DNA of 64,000 bases from Ligustrum vulgare (lineage: Eukaryota > Streptophyta > Magnoliopsida > Lamiales > Oleaceae): positions 26,840,852-26,904,851 of the forward strand of contig OY743171.1 in assembly GCA_963555705.1 (NCBI GenBank). The letters are read 5' to 3'. Positions 25,131 through 38,596 of this stretch are shown here, piece after piece. Positions within the stretch are counted from its first letter, which is position 1. Every line of letters starts with the position of its first letter. The notes below the pieces were generated by a model. The model saw only the letters and a program-made list of their open reading frames with translations. It did no database searches and was not told the origin of the DNA. The position numbers and the translations under genes are program-made.

Positions 25131-27375
25131 CTTCAAAAAGATCATATCACCTGCGGCGAATTCCAAAGATTTCATTCTTTTGTCCGCATAGCTTTTCTGT
25201 CTACTCTGTGCAATTTTCATCCGCTGACGAATCTTTCCAGCAACTACTGTTGTACTATTTCTGGACCCAATAATTTTCTTTCTCCTAACTCACCCTCGTA
25301 AATGTCAATCCACACTTTCTATCGTATAGTACTCAATACGGATCAAAGTTTGATAGTTCTTGTTGTAAGAGACCATCAACCGACGTTATCCCACTTATGA
25401 ATCCATTCACTAACTTTCCATTTCCAGCCTTTCACAGGATCTATTCAATCGTCTAAACCTTAATATATATATTGATTGATCACATTCTTAAAACTAAAAT
25501 CAAGATTGACCAAATTAAAACTTTATAATCCACAATTAGTGAAACTTGACGTCCATACCAAAATATACAGTAGATATACTAAAACTTTGACAAAATCTTT
25601 CTGAAAAATTTTACAAACGAAATCATTTCTGAACATGCTGACATTTCCTTTAAAATCAAAGGATCAACTTAAATCCTGTAATCCATACTTATATATTGTA
25701 ATCAAGTATTCAGCATCATAAACTCATCTAAGAACTAAAGCCAAGGTACTAATTTAAGAATTCATGCTTTCAAAATCATCATAACAACAATACTCTAACC
25801 AAGTATTTTATAAATAAATCATTGACATATCCCCAATGAATAAATCTTTTGTGATTCATATAGAATTCCTCATCAAGTTTACTTAACCCAAAGATAGAAT
25901 CCCATTATAAGTAAAAGTTACACAACTGACCTCAATTAATCATATCAATCTCTCTAAGATTACAACATAATAACCATCATATCCTTCACACGAACCCTTT
26001 TACGTCAATATACTCACTGAGATTTTTATATCGATCTCTCAAACTCAATAAATCTTGGACTCTGCCATAGTCACTCTTTCTGCACACTACTCCATAATAA
26101 ATAATCATTGTGAAGTCTTATTCTCATTTTCCACAAATCCTATCCACAAGGACAATTGCCTAAAATTTCATTCCTTATTTTTGAATCAAGATACCATCAA
26201 TAATAATCTCCACAATTTCATGGTATGTACTATCATAAACTTTCTTCCGATCAGATGCATTACTTCTGCAATACTTGTACAAATCTAGGACCTGATAAAG
26301 TTTCTTTCATCAATATTAAAAACTTAATGTACATCAGTGAATCATTCACATTATGAGGAAATCCTGATTCATTTTCTATGACTGAGATTCATCATTTTTT
26401 TTTTCGAATTCCACTTAAAACCAAATATAGCATAACTTATTCATGGAAGGTCAACTTATTTCATAATCTCAATACATCGTCACCTTCAGTTCTCACCATA
26501 AGAGCAATCGCATTATTCCTTATAATTATCTCTTGTACCTTTTATATTCCAATGACCTTATGACAATCATCATTATCGCACATAATCCCAAACCTTCAAT
26601 CATATGTCCCCAAATTCTCATTTCGAATAAATGGTTACTCCTTTAAGGCATCTCACCATAAAATACTTTCAATATCTCCCAATAATGATAACTGACTTCC
26701 CAAATAATCATATTGCATGTAAATAACCAAATCTTTAACACATCATCTATCAATCAACTTCCAAAATAAATCAATAGTATTATCACTTACCATCATGATT
26801 TATAATATTCTCTAATATAAGTGATCATTTCTCACTAATAATCAATAAGTTCCCAAGAATAATTAAAATTCTTTCCAATAATGCCATAACATTTGTCTTC
26901 ACTCATCTTTTCAAAATATGACTTGACATTTCCCAATATACGCATAAGTCATCACATAACTTCATGTATACCTTGATATCCCAGAAAATCAATTCTTAAT
27001 TCCTCAACATAACAATCTCAAATCATAGTTTCCAATATCAATATCTCACTTCCTTCAATACATTAATTGGCTCAAATGACCACCCATTAGTCATACTTAT
27101 AAATATATGACACAAATCATAATCCCAAAATTTCTTAGTTACAAGACCAAACAACATTATAAATTTCTCTCAAAATAGAGGAATAATTCACTTACTCAAA
27201 CACAATATCCATTCCTTAATTCCCCAATAATTAAGAATCAAATCTTTAAATCTCAAATTTCATACTTTTTCTCATTTTTCTCATAGAAGTCTCAATAAAA
27301 TCATATCACTCATAATCTCAACATTTCATCACAACTTCATAAAACTGGTTTTGCCATGTCTAATTTCAATTATGC
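25131..27375. other. T2 interior without recognisable coding
   Basis: Stops in all frames. The part near 25790-26990 is collinear with T1 near 5340-6820. There is no sign of integrase core or RNase H. Confidence 0.6.
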
Positions 27376-28130
27376 AAAGTCTCATAAAACCATCTTTCTT
27401 CTTCAGGTATAGCTCCTGAGCACCCCATGGCAAAAAGCTAGGTCGAACAAAACCGTTGTCCATGAGATTCTATAGTTGCACTTTGAGCTCTCTTATAAGT
27501 TACGAAGGAGTCATCCGATATTATACCTTGGATACTAGAGTTGCGTACTTAATCGATGACGAATTCAATTTCTCTTTTAGGCGGTAAATCACAAAGATTG
27601 TCTGAGAAATCTTTAGTCATTCTTGAATAACTGAAATTTGTTCGAGAGAAGTATTCACCTTAGACACTTCAATTATTGCAACTAGGTAGGCCTAATAACT
27701 CTTATTCATCAATTGACGAGCCTTCATCACTGATAATATCGATATGAAAAATTCTACCTTTACCTCAACAAGGCGAAAAAGGGTTTCATTTGAAGGTTCA
27801 AATACCACCTTAACGTAGCCAGTGATTGAAACCTTATACCATAATAATCATTCCATTCCTAGTATGACATCAAGTTTGTGGGTATTCAGTGTTATGAAAT
27901 CCATCATCTACTCCTTCCCATTCACCATGATTGGGACATTTCTCAACACATAACTTTAGTTCAACAATTCTTCAAATGGCGTTAACAATATAAACTTGGT
28001 CTCCAGCTACTGAGATGAGTAAATCAATTTTCCTATAACTGTTGGACTATCAAATGAGTGGGTAGACCCGAGATCAAACATGATAAGTGCTTAATACTAA
28101 GTTCGATGACTTCTCAACTTCTCGTTTGGA
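27376..28130 (-). pseudogene. T2 protease to reverse-transcriptase junction remnant
   Basis: Near 28070-28100 the minus strand reads MFDLGSTHSF, matching the gypsy protease active-site region with the catalytic D-S-G changed to D-L-G. Near 27405-27445 it reads [13 protein letters not shown], the start of the RT domain. Stops and frameshifts separate them and the RT catalytic FDD region is gone. Confidence 0.7.
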
Positions 28131-28476
28131 CATTGTATACTCTCGTGCCGATATACCATTCATATCCATTTCGTATTTCACAAAAAGAACTAATAAACAA
28201 CACCCAAATTTTAATAACCATTCCCTGTTCACTTCCTCATTAATATAACCAAGATATACTAGTCATATTCACTAATAACATTCTTAACCTTTCACTTTAC
28301 AACATTACACATTAACATGCAAGAATTTGCAATAATTGTCATATCAATTAACATTTCATAATTTAAACAAAAATTAACTTACCAGATGATCGAGGGAGAA
28401 GCACTTGAGGCGTGACTCAGTACCCGAACCATTTCAAATAACTTTAAAAGTCTACAGAATCGCTTTTAAAACTCTT

Positions 28477-28489
28477 AGCTCTGATACCA
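28477..28489 (-). promoter_or_regulatory. T2 primer binding site
   Basis: Minus strand TGGTATCAGAGCT, matching initiator tRNA-Met, four bases inside the right LTR. Confidence 0.92.
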
Positions 28490-28493
28490 AAAA

Positions 28494-31219
28494 TGTAACA
28501 CCCCAAGTTCAAGAATCTTAAACCTAGGTGTTAACTCCCATTTTTCTTTTAATGCGGAAATAAATCGTTTAAATATTAAAATGCGGAATTTAAATCGTTT
28601 ACACGACAAAAATATTCATTTATCTATTATAAAATTTTAGCGAAATTTCGGCAGAGTCTCCTCTACAAATTGGACATAGCCAACCTGTAGAGGAGCATCA
28701 AAACCATTTATAAATACACATCACAACTCACTCCATCCCAAACATCATCCAAACCATTATAATAAGTCCCAAACTCCTCAACAATACAATTCCAAGTAAA
28801 TAAACTTTAGCAAATGAAATAAGAGGTATTTTAACCTCAATAATACATGAATTAAAGGATTAATAATTAGAAATTGAAATAAATTCTAATCTAACTTTAT
28901 TTTAAAAGAGTTGATGCGGGTATAGCCTGAGTCAGCTGCCGAGTGCTCTCCTCGGATCACCTAACTTTCATCACCTGAAATATTGGGGAGGGATTGGGGT
29001 GAGCTAAAGCTCAGTAAGTAAACTGTATGCATGAATGCATGCTTATGACATGAATGCTTTTTCAAAAATTCCATGTATCCCCATTCACTTTAACCTTTCA
29101 AAACTTTCAACATTTCGAACTTTCACTTAACATTTCAAAACTTCACTTCATTCCATCGTGAGCTCACTTGATGTAACTTCTAGTCAATCAGATAACAGTG
29201 GGCCATTCTTATTTGGAACCAGATTAACATGCGCATTTCCACCGCAAAGCGGTTTAACATTCACTTTCCCACCGCAAAGCATCTCATTCATTCATTCCAC
29301 CGCAAAGCGGCTCATTACATTCATTCCACCGCAAAGCGGCTCATTACATTCGGGTACGCCGGTCCCCCGCGCCCCATTTCCCACTCGCATCTTTCATAAC
29401 ATAGAAGTACACCCATTCTTTCAAAAACTTGGGATACATAATTTTTGACAAAAATTGTACTTTGACACATTCGTTTCATTAAAACATTTGACTTTCTCAT
29501 TTCGATGCCAATGCATGCTTGATGATGCAATGACATGTAACGTGCATGCTTGAACATTTCCTTAACTACACATAATTGCATATGGTAGACCAAAAGCATT
29601 AAAATTCCATAATTAACACGAATGTCAATTAAGCACATTAATTCCACATTAACATTCAACTTTGATGAAAGTAGGGGGAAGTTTACTTACTTGCAATCCT
29701 TAGTAATTTACCGTTTTCTGGATTTGCAAGTGGAGGAGCCTCGACTGCCAGTGTCGTCAATGTACCAAAATCCTAGTTGTACCCATTCATTAAGTGAAAT
29801 ATAATTTTAGTTCAAAATCACATTTCACACTTCTAAATAAGGTTGAGACTTTCATGTTACTCACAATTCAAACTAAATGGGATCTTAAGTCATGTCAAAT
29901 ACAAATCATACTTCATTCGAAATAAGAGATTAACTTAGATGCCAAAATTGAAATCTAACTAATCAAATTACACAAAGGTTCAATCTATGGAATCTTCATC
30001 ACAACTTGAATTTCACAAGGACAATTCCAATTAGCATTCTACTATTCATAAATTTGAAAATCACCATTTATTCAAACTTTACCCGAACAGTTAACTAAAT
30101 TACAAATTTTCATAAATCTCAAAATCAGAAATTTATATATATATATACATATTTTAAAACAAATCAGAAATTTATTCACGTTCCCCAAATTCTAAAATTC
30201 TCAATTTAACCCTTCATTAAACTAAATCTGGGAAACATGAAATTGAATTTCCACTTTAAAAATCAAAGTAAACTAACTGCTAAATCCTTACATTTTTAAA
30301 TCTGAAATTTGTACACATTTACATAATCTACCCTAAACTGAAAATATAATAAATTTCCACTTTAATTAGAAATCCAACAAAACCAATTTATTCTCTGAAT
30401 CCATAAATCTGAAAAAGTACACACATATGTATACACACACACATATATACGCCCCAAATCTGAGGTTAACAATTAAAAATTCGAAATTTGACTACAACTC
30501 AATTTGAAAAAAATCTGAAATGTTCATATAAAATATATACATACAACATATATACATCATTACATAAAAACCCGTTTGTGTGCGTGTAGAAATGTGTGTT
30601 GTGTGTGTAAAAACGTGAGTGACCGAGCGAATTTGGGTGGTGTGTTCGGTTCGGTGTGTGCACAGAAAGAGAAGGGGAAGCCGGGGTTTTTACCGCCGGT
30701 GCAGGGACGACCAGTGGCGGTCGATAATCAGGCGGAGACGGTGCCGGGAGCTGCGAGCGGCATGAGAGAGGCAGAGACCGAGAGTGAGGAGCGTTGCGGT
30801 CGAAGAGAGGAGAGGGAGCAAGTTTTGAGTCTTTAGGTTAGGATTTAAAAGTTAATCTTTTGAAATTTGCAATTCAGTCCCTCAATCTCCTCTATGTACA
30901 TAACTTAGTCCATAAGTTCTATTTACTCTCCAATTGTCACCAAAGTTTCCCCCAACTTTCCATTTAACACAATAAAATAGAAAATATCATGTTTAAGCAA
31001 TAAAAATTTAATCACATAAAATTACACGTAAACTATTAAAATAAACAATTTATAAACTTTTAATTGGTACATTGATCGAGACGGCATCCGAGTCCTTCCA
31101 CTGCAAAATAATTCGAATTATCGACATTAAAATATCATTAAATTTAAAATTTATAATAACATTAACATAATTATTACGTGAAATCAAGAACGCACGTAAA
31201 ACGAAAAACTGGTATTACA
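28494..31219 (-). repeat. T2 LTR, right copy
   Basis: 2726 bp, equal in length to the left copy. Differences include aactccca for aactcccc near the start, one damaged CCGCAAAGCGG unit at 29272, and single substitutions near 29362, 29596, 29756 and 30184. Confidence 0.92.
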
Positions 31220-31230
31220 TAGACGGCCAT

Positions 31231-31337
31231 GCGATCGCATGGCCTTGGGTTTATGCAATCGCATGAAATGATTATTATAAAGCAGAATGATTTTCCGCTA
31301 TCCCATGCGATCGCATGGCACATAACCATGCGATTGC
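31231..31337. repeat. GCGATCGC palindrome pairs in A 3' LTR
   Basis: Cores GCGATCGC at 31231, GCAATCGC at 31255, GCGATCGC at 31307 and GCGATTGC at 31330: two pairs with internal spacing 24 and 23 and pair-to-pair spacing 76. Both variants are single CG to CA/TG transitions. Confidence 0.9.
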
Positions 31338-31444
31338 ATGGTGGTTTCCGAAAGGCACCTTTTGGTGCCTAAGTTGGTTTTTGGCACCAAAAGGTTCCAT
31401 TTTGTCCAAAAGGTGTGTACTTTAATAAAAGGTGGATCAATTCC

Positions 31445-31454
31445 TATATAAAGG
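31445..31454 (+). promoter_or_regulatory. TATA box of element A 3' LTR
   Basis: TATATAAAGG, same context as 13441-13450. Confidence 0.65.
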
Positions 31455-31860
31455 ATGTTATATTGATCAACTCAATATATATGAAAACAAAAGAGAGAAC
31501 ATCTATCAAATATAGAGATCCTTTCCACCAAAATAAATACTCATTTTTCAATTGTTTTTTGTTCCTTTCCATGGATTATTAGTGCTTAATAAATACATGG
31601 TTTGAAGGCTTGATTAATCCACTAAAGAATTTGCAATCTAATCCTTTAAGCATCTCGAACGAGATGAGGCAAATATACTTTTAGGACAACGTGTAATCAC
31701 ATGTTCAAACCTCTCGTTTGATTCCATAATTCGGTATTATTCCATTCATATCATGATTTCAAGTGGATGTTTCCATGTGTTTTGACTTGTGATTCTTCTA
31801 GTGGCATTCGATGATTTCGTCTCAAACCTCTCGAGGTAAGTTTATTTTACTAACATTTTG

Positions 31861-33174
31861 CAGCGATGGTAGTGGTCGAGATGGGGATGGTTTTGGTTCC
31901 AGATGGGGTGGTATTATAAAATGGGGTCAAAATTATTCCTCAACTATTCATCTTTAATTTTGGTGAAAGTTAATCCCAAATTATCATAGTCAAAACTATT
32001 TGTAACTTCAGTGACCAGCACCGTAAGAATGAAACTTTAGTGATCACTTTGAAATCTTCGTTTAACTTGAGTGAAGGTTTGTGAAATTAACCCCTTAAAT
32101 AATACCACATCATTATGAAGGAAAAATTGTAGCTGGAGTCCCAAGCCTTTTCAAAAAGTACAAATAATTTTTCAATTTTTCATCTTGGCTTACAATCCGA
32201 TAACAATGTAGCATTTATAAATTGATTTATTTATATTTTGAGGTAAAATGTGTTGTTAAAAAGTGAAGAGGGAAAATCTGTGTGGTTAAAAAGTAATTTT
32301 AGAAATTGTATTTTTATAAATTTCAATGATTACGTTAAAGGGCGCATAGGCTAAATAAGAAGTAATAGACCTTTCAATGATTTTTGTTCATAAGTTTCGT
32401 TAATGCAACCACTGACAAAATTTTAACTATTTTTACGGTGGAAAAATTGGCAATTTACATTTTCCCATGAAAAGAAATTAAATTAATATTAAAATAAAGA
32501 GGAAAAAGTTAAAATCGTTGTAAGTTAATTATTATTTGTGAACGGCTATTTTACCCTTGCAGCCCTTGTTAAATATGGTAATTGTATCTCTTGCAACCTT
32601 AACTCTTCACTATAAATATGACCTTTAGTTCTCAATAAAATATGCGAAAGTCTATTTTTCTTTCTAATTTATAACACGTTATCAACACGACTTTTAGCCA
32701 ATTGAGTTAGTAAAATTATTTTCTTTCTATTCACAAATCTCAAGCAAGTTACAATACGAACTAAAATTTTTCCTCCAATCAAAGAATGATAAGATATTCT
32801 AAAAGATAGAGTTTACAAAATAAGTGTTCTTTTCTACTCAAAGTAAATGTCGGTATTATCTTAACTTTAAATTTTCAGAAGAAAGCAGTATAATTATTCG
32901 ATTTGCCAAATTGTATCAATATTCTAGAAAAATAAACGATATAAATCAATATCCAGAAGAATGTTGATCTAAATCAATATTTCAGAAGAATATTGTTGCA
33001 TTAAGAATATTTTATTTGACTTATTTACTAAAATATATTCAAGAAGAATATAGTATTGTTATTCTTGAAAAAGAAATAATCTAAATTAGCATTCAGGAAG
33101 AATATTGTAGCATTGTTTGTAAATGAATGTGTTATTTGGGGTTTTTAGTACAATATTCTACATAATATATTATT
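31861..33174. other. Unassigned degenerate sequence with LTR-end-like segment
   Basis: No open frame of note. A TATA-like cactataaatatgacc near 32610 is followed by tttataaca then cgttatcaacacga at 32669-32690. This resembles an LTR 3' end plus a primer site seen in some plant retrotransposons, recalled and not verified. Downstream are repeated 'cagaagaatattg'-type phrases. No second LTR was found. Confidence 0.4.
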
Positions 33175-35851
33175 TGTAGCGATCGAGAATTTTTCATGAC
33201 TTATTTAAATAAATATTTATTTTAAAAATGTGTCGCTACGACTTTGTCAATTTATTTTAAAAACGTGATAGTCTAGCCAACGAAGTAAAATTATAATTTA
33301 AACTTATCTTAGTCAAATTCCAGTTCCATTAAAGTGAATTATTTTCAGTATTTATTCTTAAGTCCAGATTTCAACTTTTAATAGATTATCCAAATTATTT
33401 GATTTTATGTCCAAGTCCATTATTTATTTTAAAATTCAATTTTCAATTTATGGAATTCAAATTATTTTAAATCCAAAATATTTTATCTCCAATTTAAATT
33501 CATTCTCGAATTTTAATTATTTTAAAACCCCAATTATCCCAAAATTTTGATCACAACCAAATTCAAGCCAAACCATTTTCTTCTTGGCCATTTTAGAATC
33601 CCAATCACAAATCATTCCCTCCTCAATCACCAACACCAGCCCTAACCTACCATTTCTTACCATTTTTCCCTATATGGACACACCCATGATCACTCCTCTA
33701 TCCCTTTTAATCAGCCGTTCAACTTAAATTAATCCTAAATCACTCTCAATTTTTCAGTTCCTGCTGACTTACCAAAGTTTAATTCATACACTAGCCAACA
33801 TCCTCCCAATTTCACACTTTTCTTCCCCATCATCACTCCACGTTCTCTTCCTATCATTCACAGCCAAAAATTCATTCACATGTTTATTTCCCCTAACTGG
33901 TGACCTCTAATCACTCTTCAATTCCATAATTTTTCCCAGTTTCCTCAATTTTTTCCCTCACTCTAGCCTACCATTTGAAGACAGCCAAAGCAACAGATAT
34001 ACCGCACTTCACTCTGATAACCACACACAAGACTTTCAGTAGACACTACAGGGGTAAGAGTCCCTTCCTCCTCCACTGAAAAACATGGCTACTCTGTTAG
34101 AAATTTCACCTGCAAGACTCTTCTATCCAATAAATAGAATTCGGGAAAGTCAAAGTTCGTCACCTCGATTCAATCAATGGGTCAAAGGGGACAAAAAAAA
34201 AAAGAAATTCAAATTAGACATCATCACACAGACACAAATTTTACCAGCTCCATAGACGACTCTCAACCACCAAACCTCCATTGTGAGTCCTCTGCCGACT
34301 TTAACCACCACACCATCACCCTCATTCGTTTCAAATCCAATTAATGGAATTTGGGGCATTTGAAGGTAGTTTTCCTTCAATCCAAACAATGGATTCGAAG
34401 AAGGTAAGAAATTCATACTTCGTATTTGCCCAACTACAATCACCTACATCAGCAACCACCATACTCGCGACCACCTACTGCCACTTCAACACCCCCGTCC
34501 GCAGACTCCAAACCAACCTCGAGGCTCCAACTGTTAACCGTGAACAACCACCACACCTCCACTGCCTCACCCAAAATCCACAACCAAATCAACCCACACA
34601 GAACCAAAAATCAAGAAATAAAATAAACCCAATACCTTACCTCAACCCTCAACCTATTTCTGGCCGGATTACCGCCGGGAAACCCAATGATCCGAACCCT
34701 CCAAGCCTCGGCCCTTCCCGTAAAACCCGCACAAAATTCGGCCAAGCACCCACTGGCGCCACCACGCGAAGGTGGCGCTGCCGTCGGTTCTGCCTTCCGG
34801 CGGCTGTGGGTGGAACGAGCGAGCCAGTTCGCCCGTCGTGATCTCTCTCTCTCCCTTTTACTCTCTGTTGCCGAGCTTTGAGAGAGAGAGTGATAACTTT
34901 GTTTTATATTTTTGAAAATTAATGTTTGATCCCCGACTTTTCAAAAATATTTATTTCAGTTCTTAAACTTTTAAAACATTTTACTTAGCTCCTACAGTCT
35001 CAATCAACTCCTATTAAGTTTCAAAATATTCCTAGTCAGCCCACTAATTTTTGAAAAGTCTATTTAATCCCCCAAGCTTTAGCTATTCACTTTAATATTT
35101 TAATTTTTAAAATACTAAATTAAATTAATTTTCTTTTGGCTAGGCGATACTTTTGGTGATTTAGAAGATTGACGTGACTTTCCAGCTTTATTTTTCAAAC
35201 TCGTGATATAAGGGAGACTCGCTTCCACTAATTAGTTTAAATTATAATTTACATGCCTTATGTGAAATTACGTGATTTATATGCTTTGATGCATGAGATG
35301 AGACGAGAATATCTCTTATGAGATAAGAATGAGAAATGATGTTATGCATAACTTACATGCTTTAAATGCATGAGACGAGACTACCAAACACCCTATGATT
35401 TTAAAGAGCCTTTGATTTTATTAAAATAGCCTATGATGATGATGATGAAGTCACTGTATGATTGCATAATTACGTGTTAAATTATTCTGTAAATTAATTA
35501 TTGACGATGAGTCTACTGAGTATTTCTTTCGAAATACTCATTCCATTATTTTAAAAGTTTTTGCAGATCCCGGAGATGGCAGCGAATGAATGGGCAGTGT
35601 TGGCAAATAAAATAAATGATGATAATTTTTAGAAAATTTTATGAATGTTACTGATTGGATTATTTATCGTTAATTTCATTTAAACAATTGAGACAACAGT
35701 TTTATGAATTGTTTTATATTTCAAGTAATTAAGTTTCCGCTTATGTTTCAAAAAAATGAATGTGATGTTTTGAATTAAATTGATTTTCCGCAATAAAGTC
35801 AGTTTTAAAGGACGAAGTGGCGTCCCGGGCTCCGCGAAATTCGGGACGTTA

Positions 35852-35853
<2 letters not shown>
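33175..35853 (+). mobile_element. Solo LTR S2, Tekay/Del-like
   Basis: 2679 bp, TGTAGCGATCGAGAATTTTT.. to ..TTCGGGACGTTACA, flanked by ttatt (33170-33174 and 35854-35858). It has the same family landmarks as T1's LTR (TGTAGCGA start, ggctaggcga motif, ctactgagtatttc) in plus orientation and no internal sequence. Pro/Thr-rich open frames at 34344-34841 are LTR leader sequence. Confidence 0.9.
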
Positions 35854-35933
<80 letters not shown>

Positions 35934-35960
35934 TTTCTTCTTCTTCTTCTTCTTCTTCTT
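35854..35960. repeat. (TTA)n(TTC)n microsatellite
   Basis: About 80 bp of TTA units followed by TTC units, starting exactly at the right target-site duplication of S2. The apparent Tyr/Ser-rich open frame is an artefact. Confidence 0.95.
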
Positions 35961-38596
35961 GAAAAGAAATAATCTAAGCCTCCATTTTGTAACACTATAG
36001 TAGTTTATAAATTGGTTTATCTATGATTTTGAGGTAATTAAATGTGTGGTTAAAAAGTGGATAGAAAAAATGTGTTTGGTTGAAAAATGATTTGAAAAAT
36101 TGTGTAATTTATAAACAGTTTATAAACCATTCATCAAACGAAGGCTAAATCAATATTCCAGAAGTATATTGTAATATTGTTTGAAAATAAAAGTTTCGTT
36201 TGGATTATTTTGTTGTTGTTGAAAAAGCACAAATTCGTAAAATAACAATTTTAAAAATAATATTGGGTTGCTACAAGTTCCATGTCAATGTTCTTAGTGA
36301 AACATGACTTTATTTAAATAATTCTATGAAAATATAGTGTAAATACTTTTGAAAAAGTATAAACACTTCATATGTTACTTCTTTATGATCAAAATTCTAG
36401 ATGAAAATTGGATTGATATTGGTGAAAAAGCCGTGTGACTCTATATACTATGAAAGAATTATATTATTATTTTGGAATCAATAGTGTAGAAATTTGCAGG
36501 ATATGGACAACATGCAAAGCTGTGATCAAACATTGATACCTCAGAAACTCATAGTCCGATCATAGTGGAATTTTGACATCATGTTCAAAACTCATGAATA
36601 AAAAATATCCAAATGTTCATTCTTAAGTAATATTTATCTAAATATTGTCCAACTTTGATGTATTCAACATGAAAACTATTTTCACAAATTGATTTACTAC
36701 TACTACTACTACAACTACAAAGCATAACATGGTTTTCTCCTGAAGAGCAAAATATAATGAGAATATTATCAATTGTGAATTTTATTTTATTTTTTTATTT
36801 TTATTTTTTTTATATATAAAGAAAATGCAATATGTGTATATTTTAGAAGAATTTCTCATTTTTACTCTTGAAGAAGTAAAACTTTATTTTACATTAAATA
36901 TTCAAGTTTAATGTGTTTAATTTGTTGTTTCTGATCCCGAAGAAGCACAAAAATTATGAAAGAATATTATTACAATTTCAATATTTTAGAAGATTAATGA
37001 TATATTGCTCCAGAAGAAGCATATTTTGATTTTAAACTGAATAAGCACAAATATTCAATTATGTCAATACTCTTGGAGAATCATAATTGAAAATTTTATT
37101 TATTTTAGACAAATATATTGTTGATGTTCATGAAAAAGTACAACCAAATTTTTTTCAATATTCAGAGGATTTTGATACTCCAGAAGAGTTAACAATGCAT
37201 TATGTGAGAGTGAGAAAAAAAAACTTATTATTGATAGTAATTACTGACTACTATATTTTTTAAAAAAAAAAAACATAATAAGTTTCTAAAATGTGTGTCA
37301 TAATGATATTGATACAATTAAAATAAATATTGTATGGAACTAGAAATTTAGCCTTTGTTTGACACCCAATAAATTGTAACTCATTTTTCTCTCTTACTAT
37401 TAACAACACATTTTCTAATAAAATAATATTATACTTTCTCTCTCTTATATTAAATCACACATTCTCCCAAAAATCTCTATTCTAAAATACATTTTCCTTA
37501 ACAATTTCATTATAATGGGGCTCAAATATGGGCTTAATAAGATGAAAAAATTATTGGTTGACATAATCGGTAAGACCATACTGGATCAATAAGATACATA
37601 GAATTTTTGAGAATTTGAAACAAGAGATTCTTTGATCCAATAAATTCTCATATGTCACTTGTGCTCAATAAGTTGGTTATATATATTCTTGAAATGAATT
37701 GATATTAGACCATCACCACTAACTAAAATTAGGATTGAATTCAAACATATTTGGAATAAGGGTGGATTATATGAGCTCACTCACCCTCTATATTGACTAT
37801 CTCGAAATTATATGGCTCCACTAGTTAGTCGAATTTTATTGAGACTCGTAATTTGAAGTATACGAGATTATTTGCTCATAGTCAAGTTTTATTGAGACTC
37901 GTAATGGGAAGTATACGAGATTATTTTTTAACTTGTGTAGTACGAGCACAATTTCAAGATTTCTAAAATAAGGAAATTTTGTCTTGATAATGCTAGTTTG
38001 AGAAAATGCAATAGAATCCCCCAATTGTTGTTTCAATGAATTATGAGAATACATGTTTAGTTTGAAATTTAATATTTATGAATAACATAGACGACAAAGA
38101 TTATATTTTATAACTTATAACACGATCTTTCAGAGTTAGGGAAGGATTAGTAGATTGAAATAATACATGAATACATCATATTATTTTATCTATATCCTCG
38201 CTCTTGATAATACAAGCTAAAAGTCTTATTGATAATATGAACTAGAATTTCAGGAGATGACTCAAATGTAATATGCACTTACTCAATATCTATAAGATAT
38301 TAATAAAATTGAGATTAATAAAGTCATGATTACCAACTATGGATGCTCTAATATTTTATTATTATTATTATTTTATATGGCACTCTTGAAGTGTAGCGAC
38401 ATTTTACTCCATCAAGAATCCCCAAATAAAAAAATGCAGCAAATAATAATAATAGTCATATTGGACATAAACTCTTGGTGACTATATAGACATAATTAAT
38501 TATAAAACCCTATAAGATTTTCAAATACTTGAAATTTGAGATATATGAGATAAGTTATGTTATTATAGAGAAAGAAATTGAATTGAAAAGAAAAAC
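35961..38596. other. Unassigned AT-rich sequence
   Basis: Stops in all frames. Phrases such as 'ccagaagaagcat', 'gaagaagcacaaa' and 'gaagaatattg' recur, as they do at 32880-33120, suggesting both sides of S2 belong to one decayed repeat. No termini were found. Confidence 0.4.

Larger units (their letters stand above)
21968..31219 (-). mobile_element. Element T2: full-length Tekay/Del-like gypsy element, decayed interior
   Basis: Two 2726-bp LTRs (21968-24693 and 28494-31219) flank a 3800-bp interior; duplication tagac (21963-21967 and 31220-31224) is exact. The LTRs differ at roughly ten positions I could see (about 99.6% identity), so the insertion is young but older than T1. The primer site (28477-28489) and polypurine tract (24694-24716) put its sense on the minus strand. 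The interior keeps a chromodomain/integrase end and a protease-RT junction, and lacks most of RT, RNase H and integrase. Its LTR differs from T1's although parts of the interiors are similar. Confidence 0.92.
572..31855 (+). mobile_element. Element A: Copia-like non-autonomous LARD, multiply interrupted
   Basis: This is a complete LTR retrotransposon bounded by TGTTGGAAA at the left and ..ACTAACA at the right, with an exact 5-bp target duplication ttttg (567-571 and 31856-31860). After removing insertions, the LTRs are about 0.76-0.81 kb and the internal part about 4.2 kb. A purine-rich tract gtgggggat precedes the 3' LTR, typical of Copia elements. I see no Gag, protease, integrase or RT, so it fits a large retrotransposon derivative moved in trans. 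The sequence after the 5' LTR does not match the usual initiator-Met primer site. Superfamily assignment rests on LTR and polypurine style only. Confidence 0.85.
21840..31855 (+). repeat. 3' LTR of element A (two blocks)
   Basis: Present as 21840-21967 and 31225-31855, split by T2 with duplication tagac. It contains two pairs of GCGATCGC-type palindromes (31231/31255 and 31307/31330), the hairpin GGCACC-TTTT-GGTGCC at 31354-31369 and a TATA box at 31445. It ends ACTAACA at 31855. Confidence 0.9.

Noticed and set aside
34344..34841. 165-codon Pro/Thr-rich frame
   Set aside because: Lies within solo LTR S2; matches the leader-like GC-rich block of the LTR family, not a gene.
35780..35962. Frame with a long Tyr run
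   Set aside because: Translation of the (TTA)n microsatellite.
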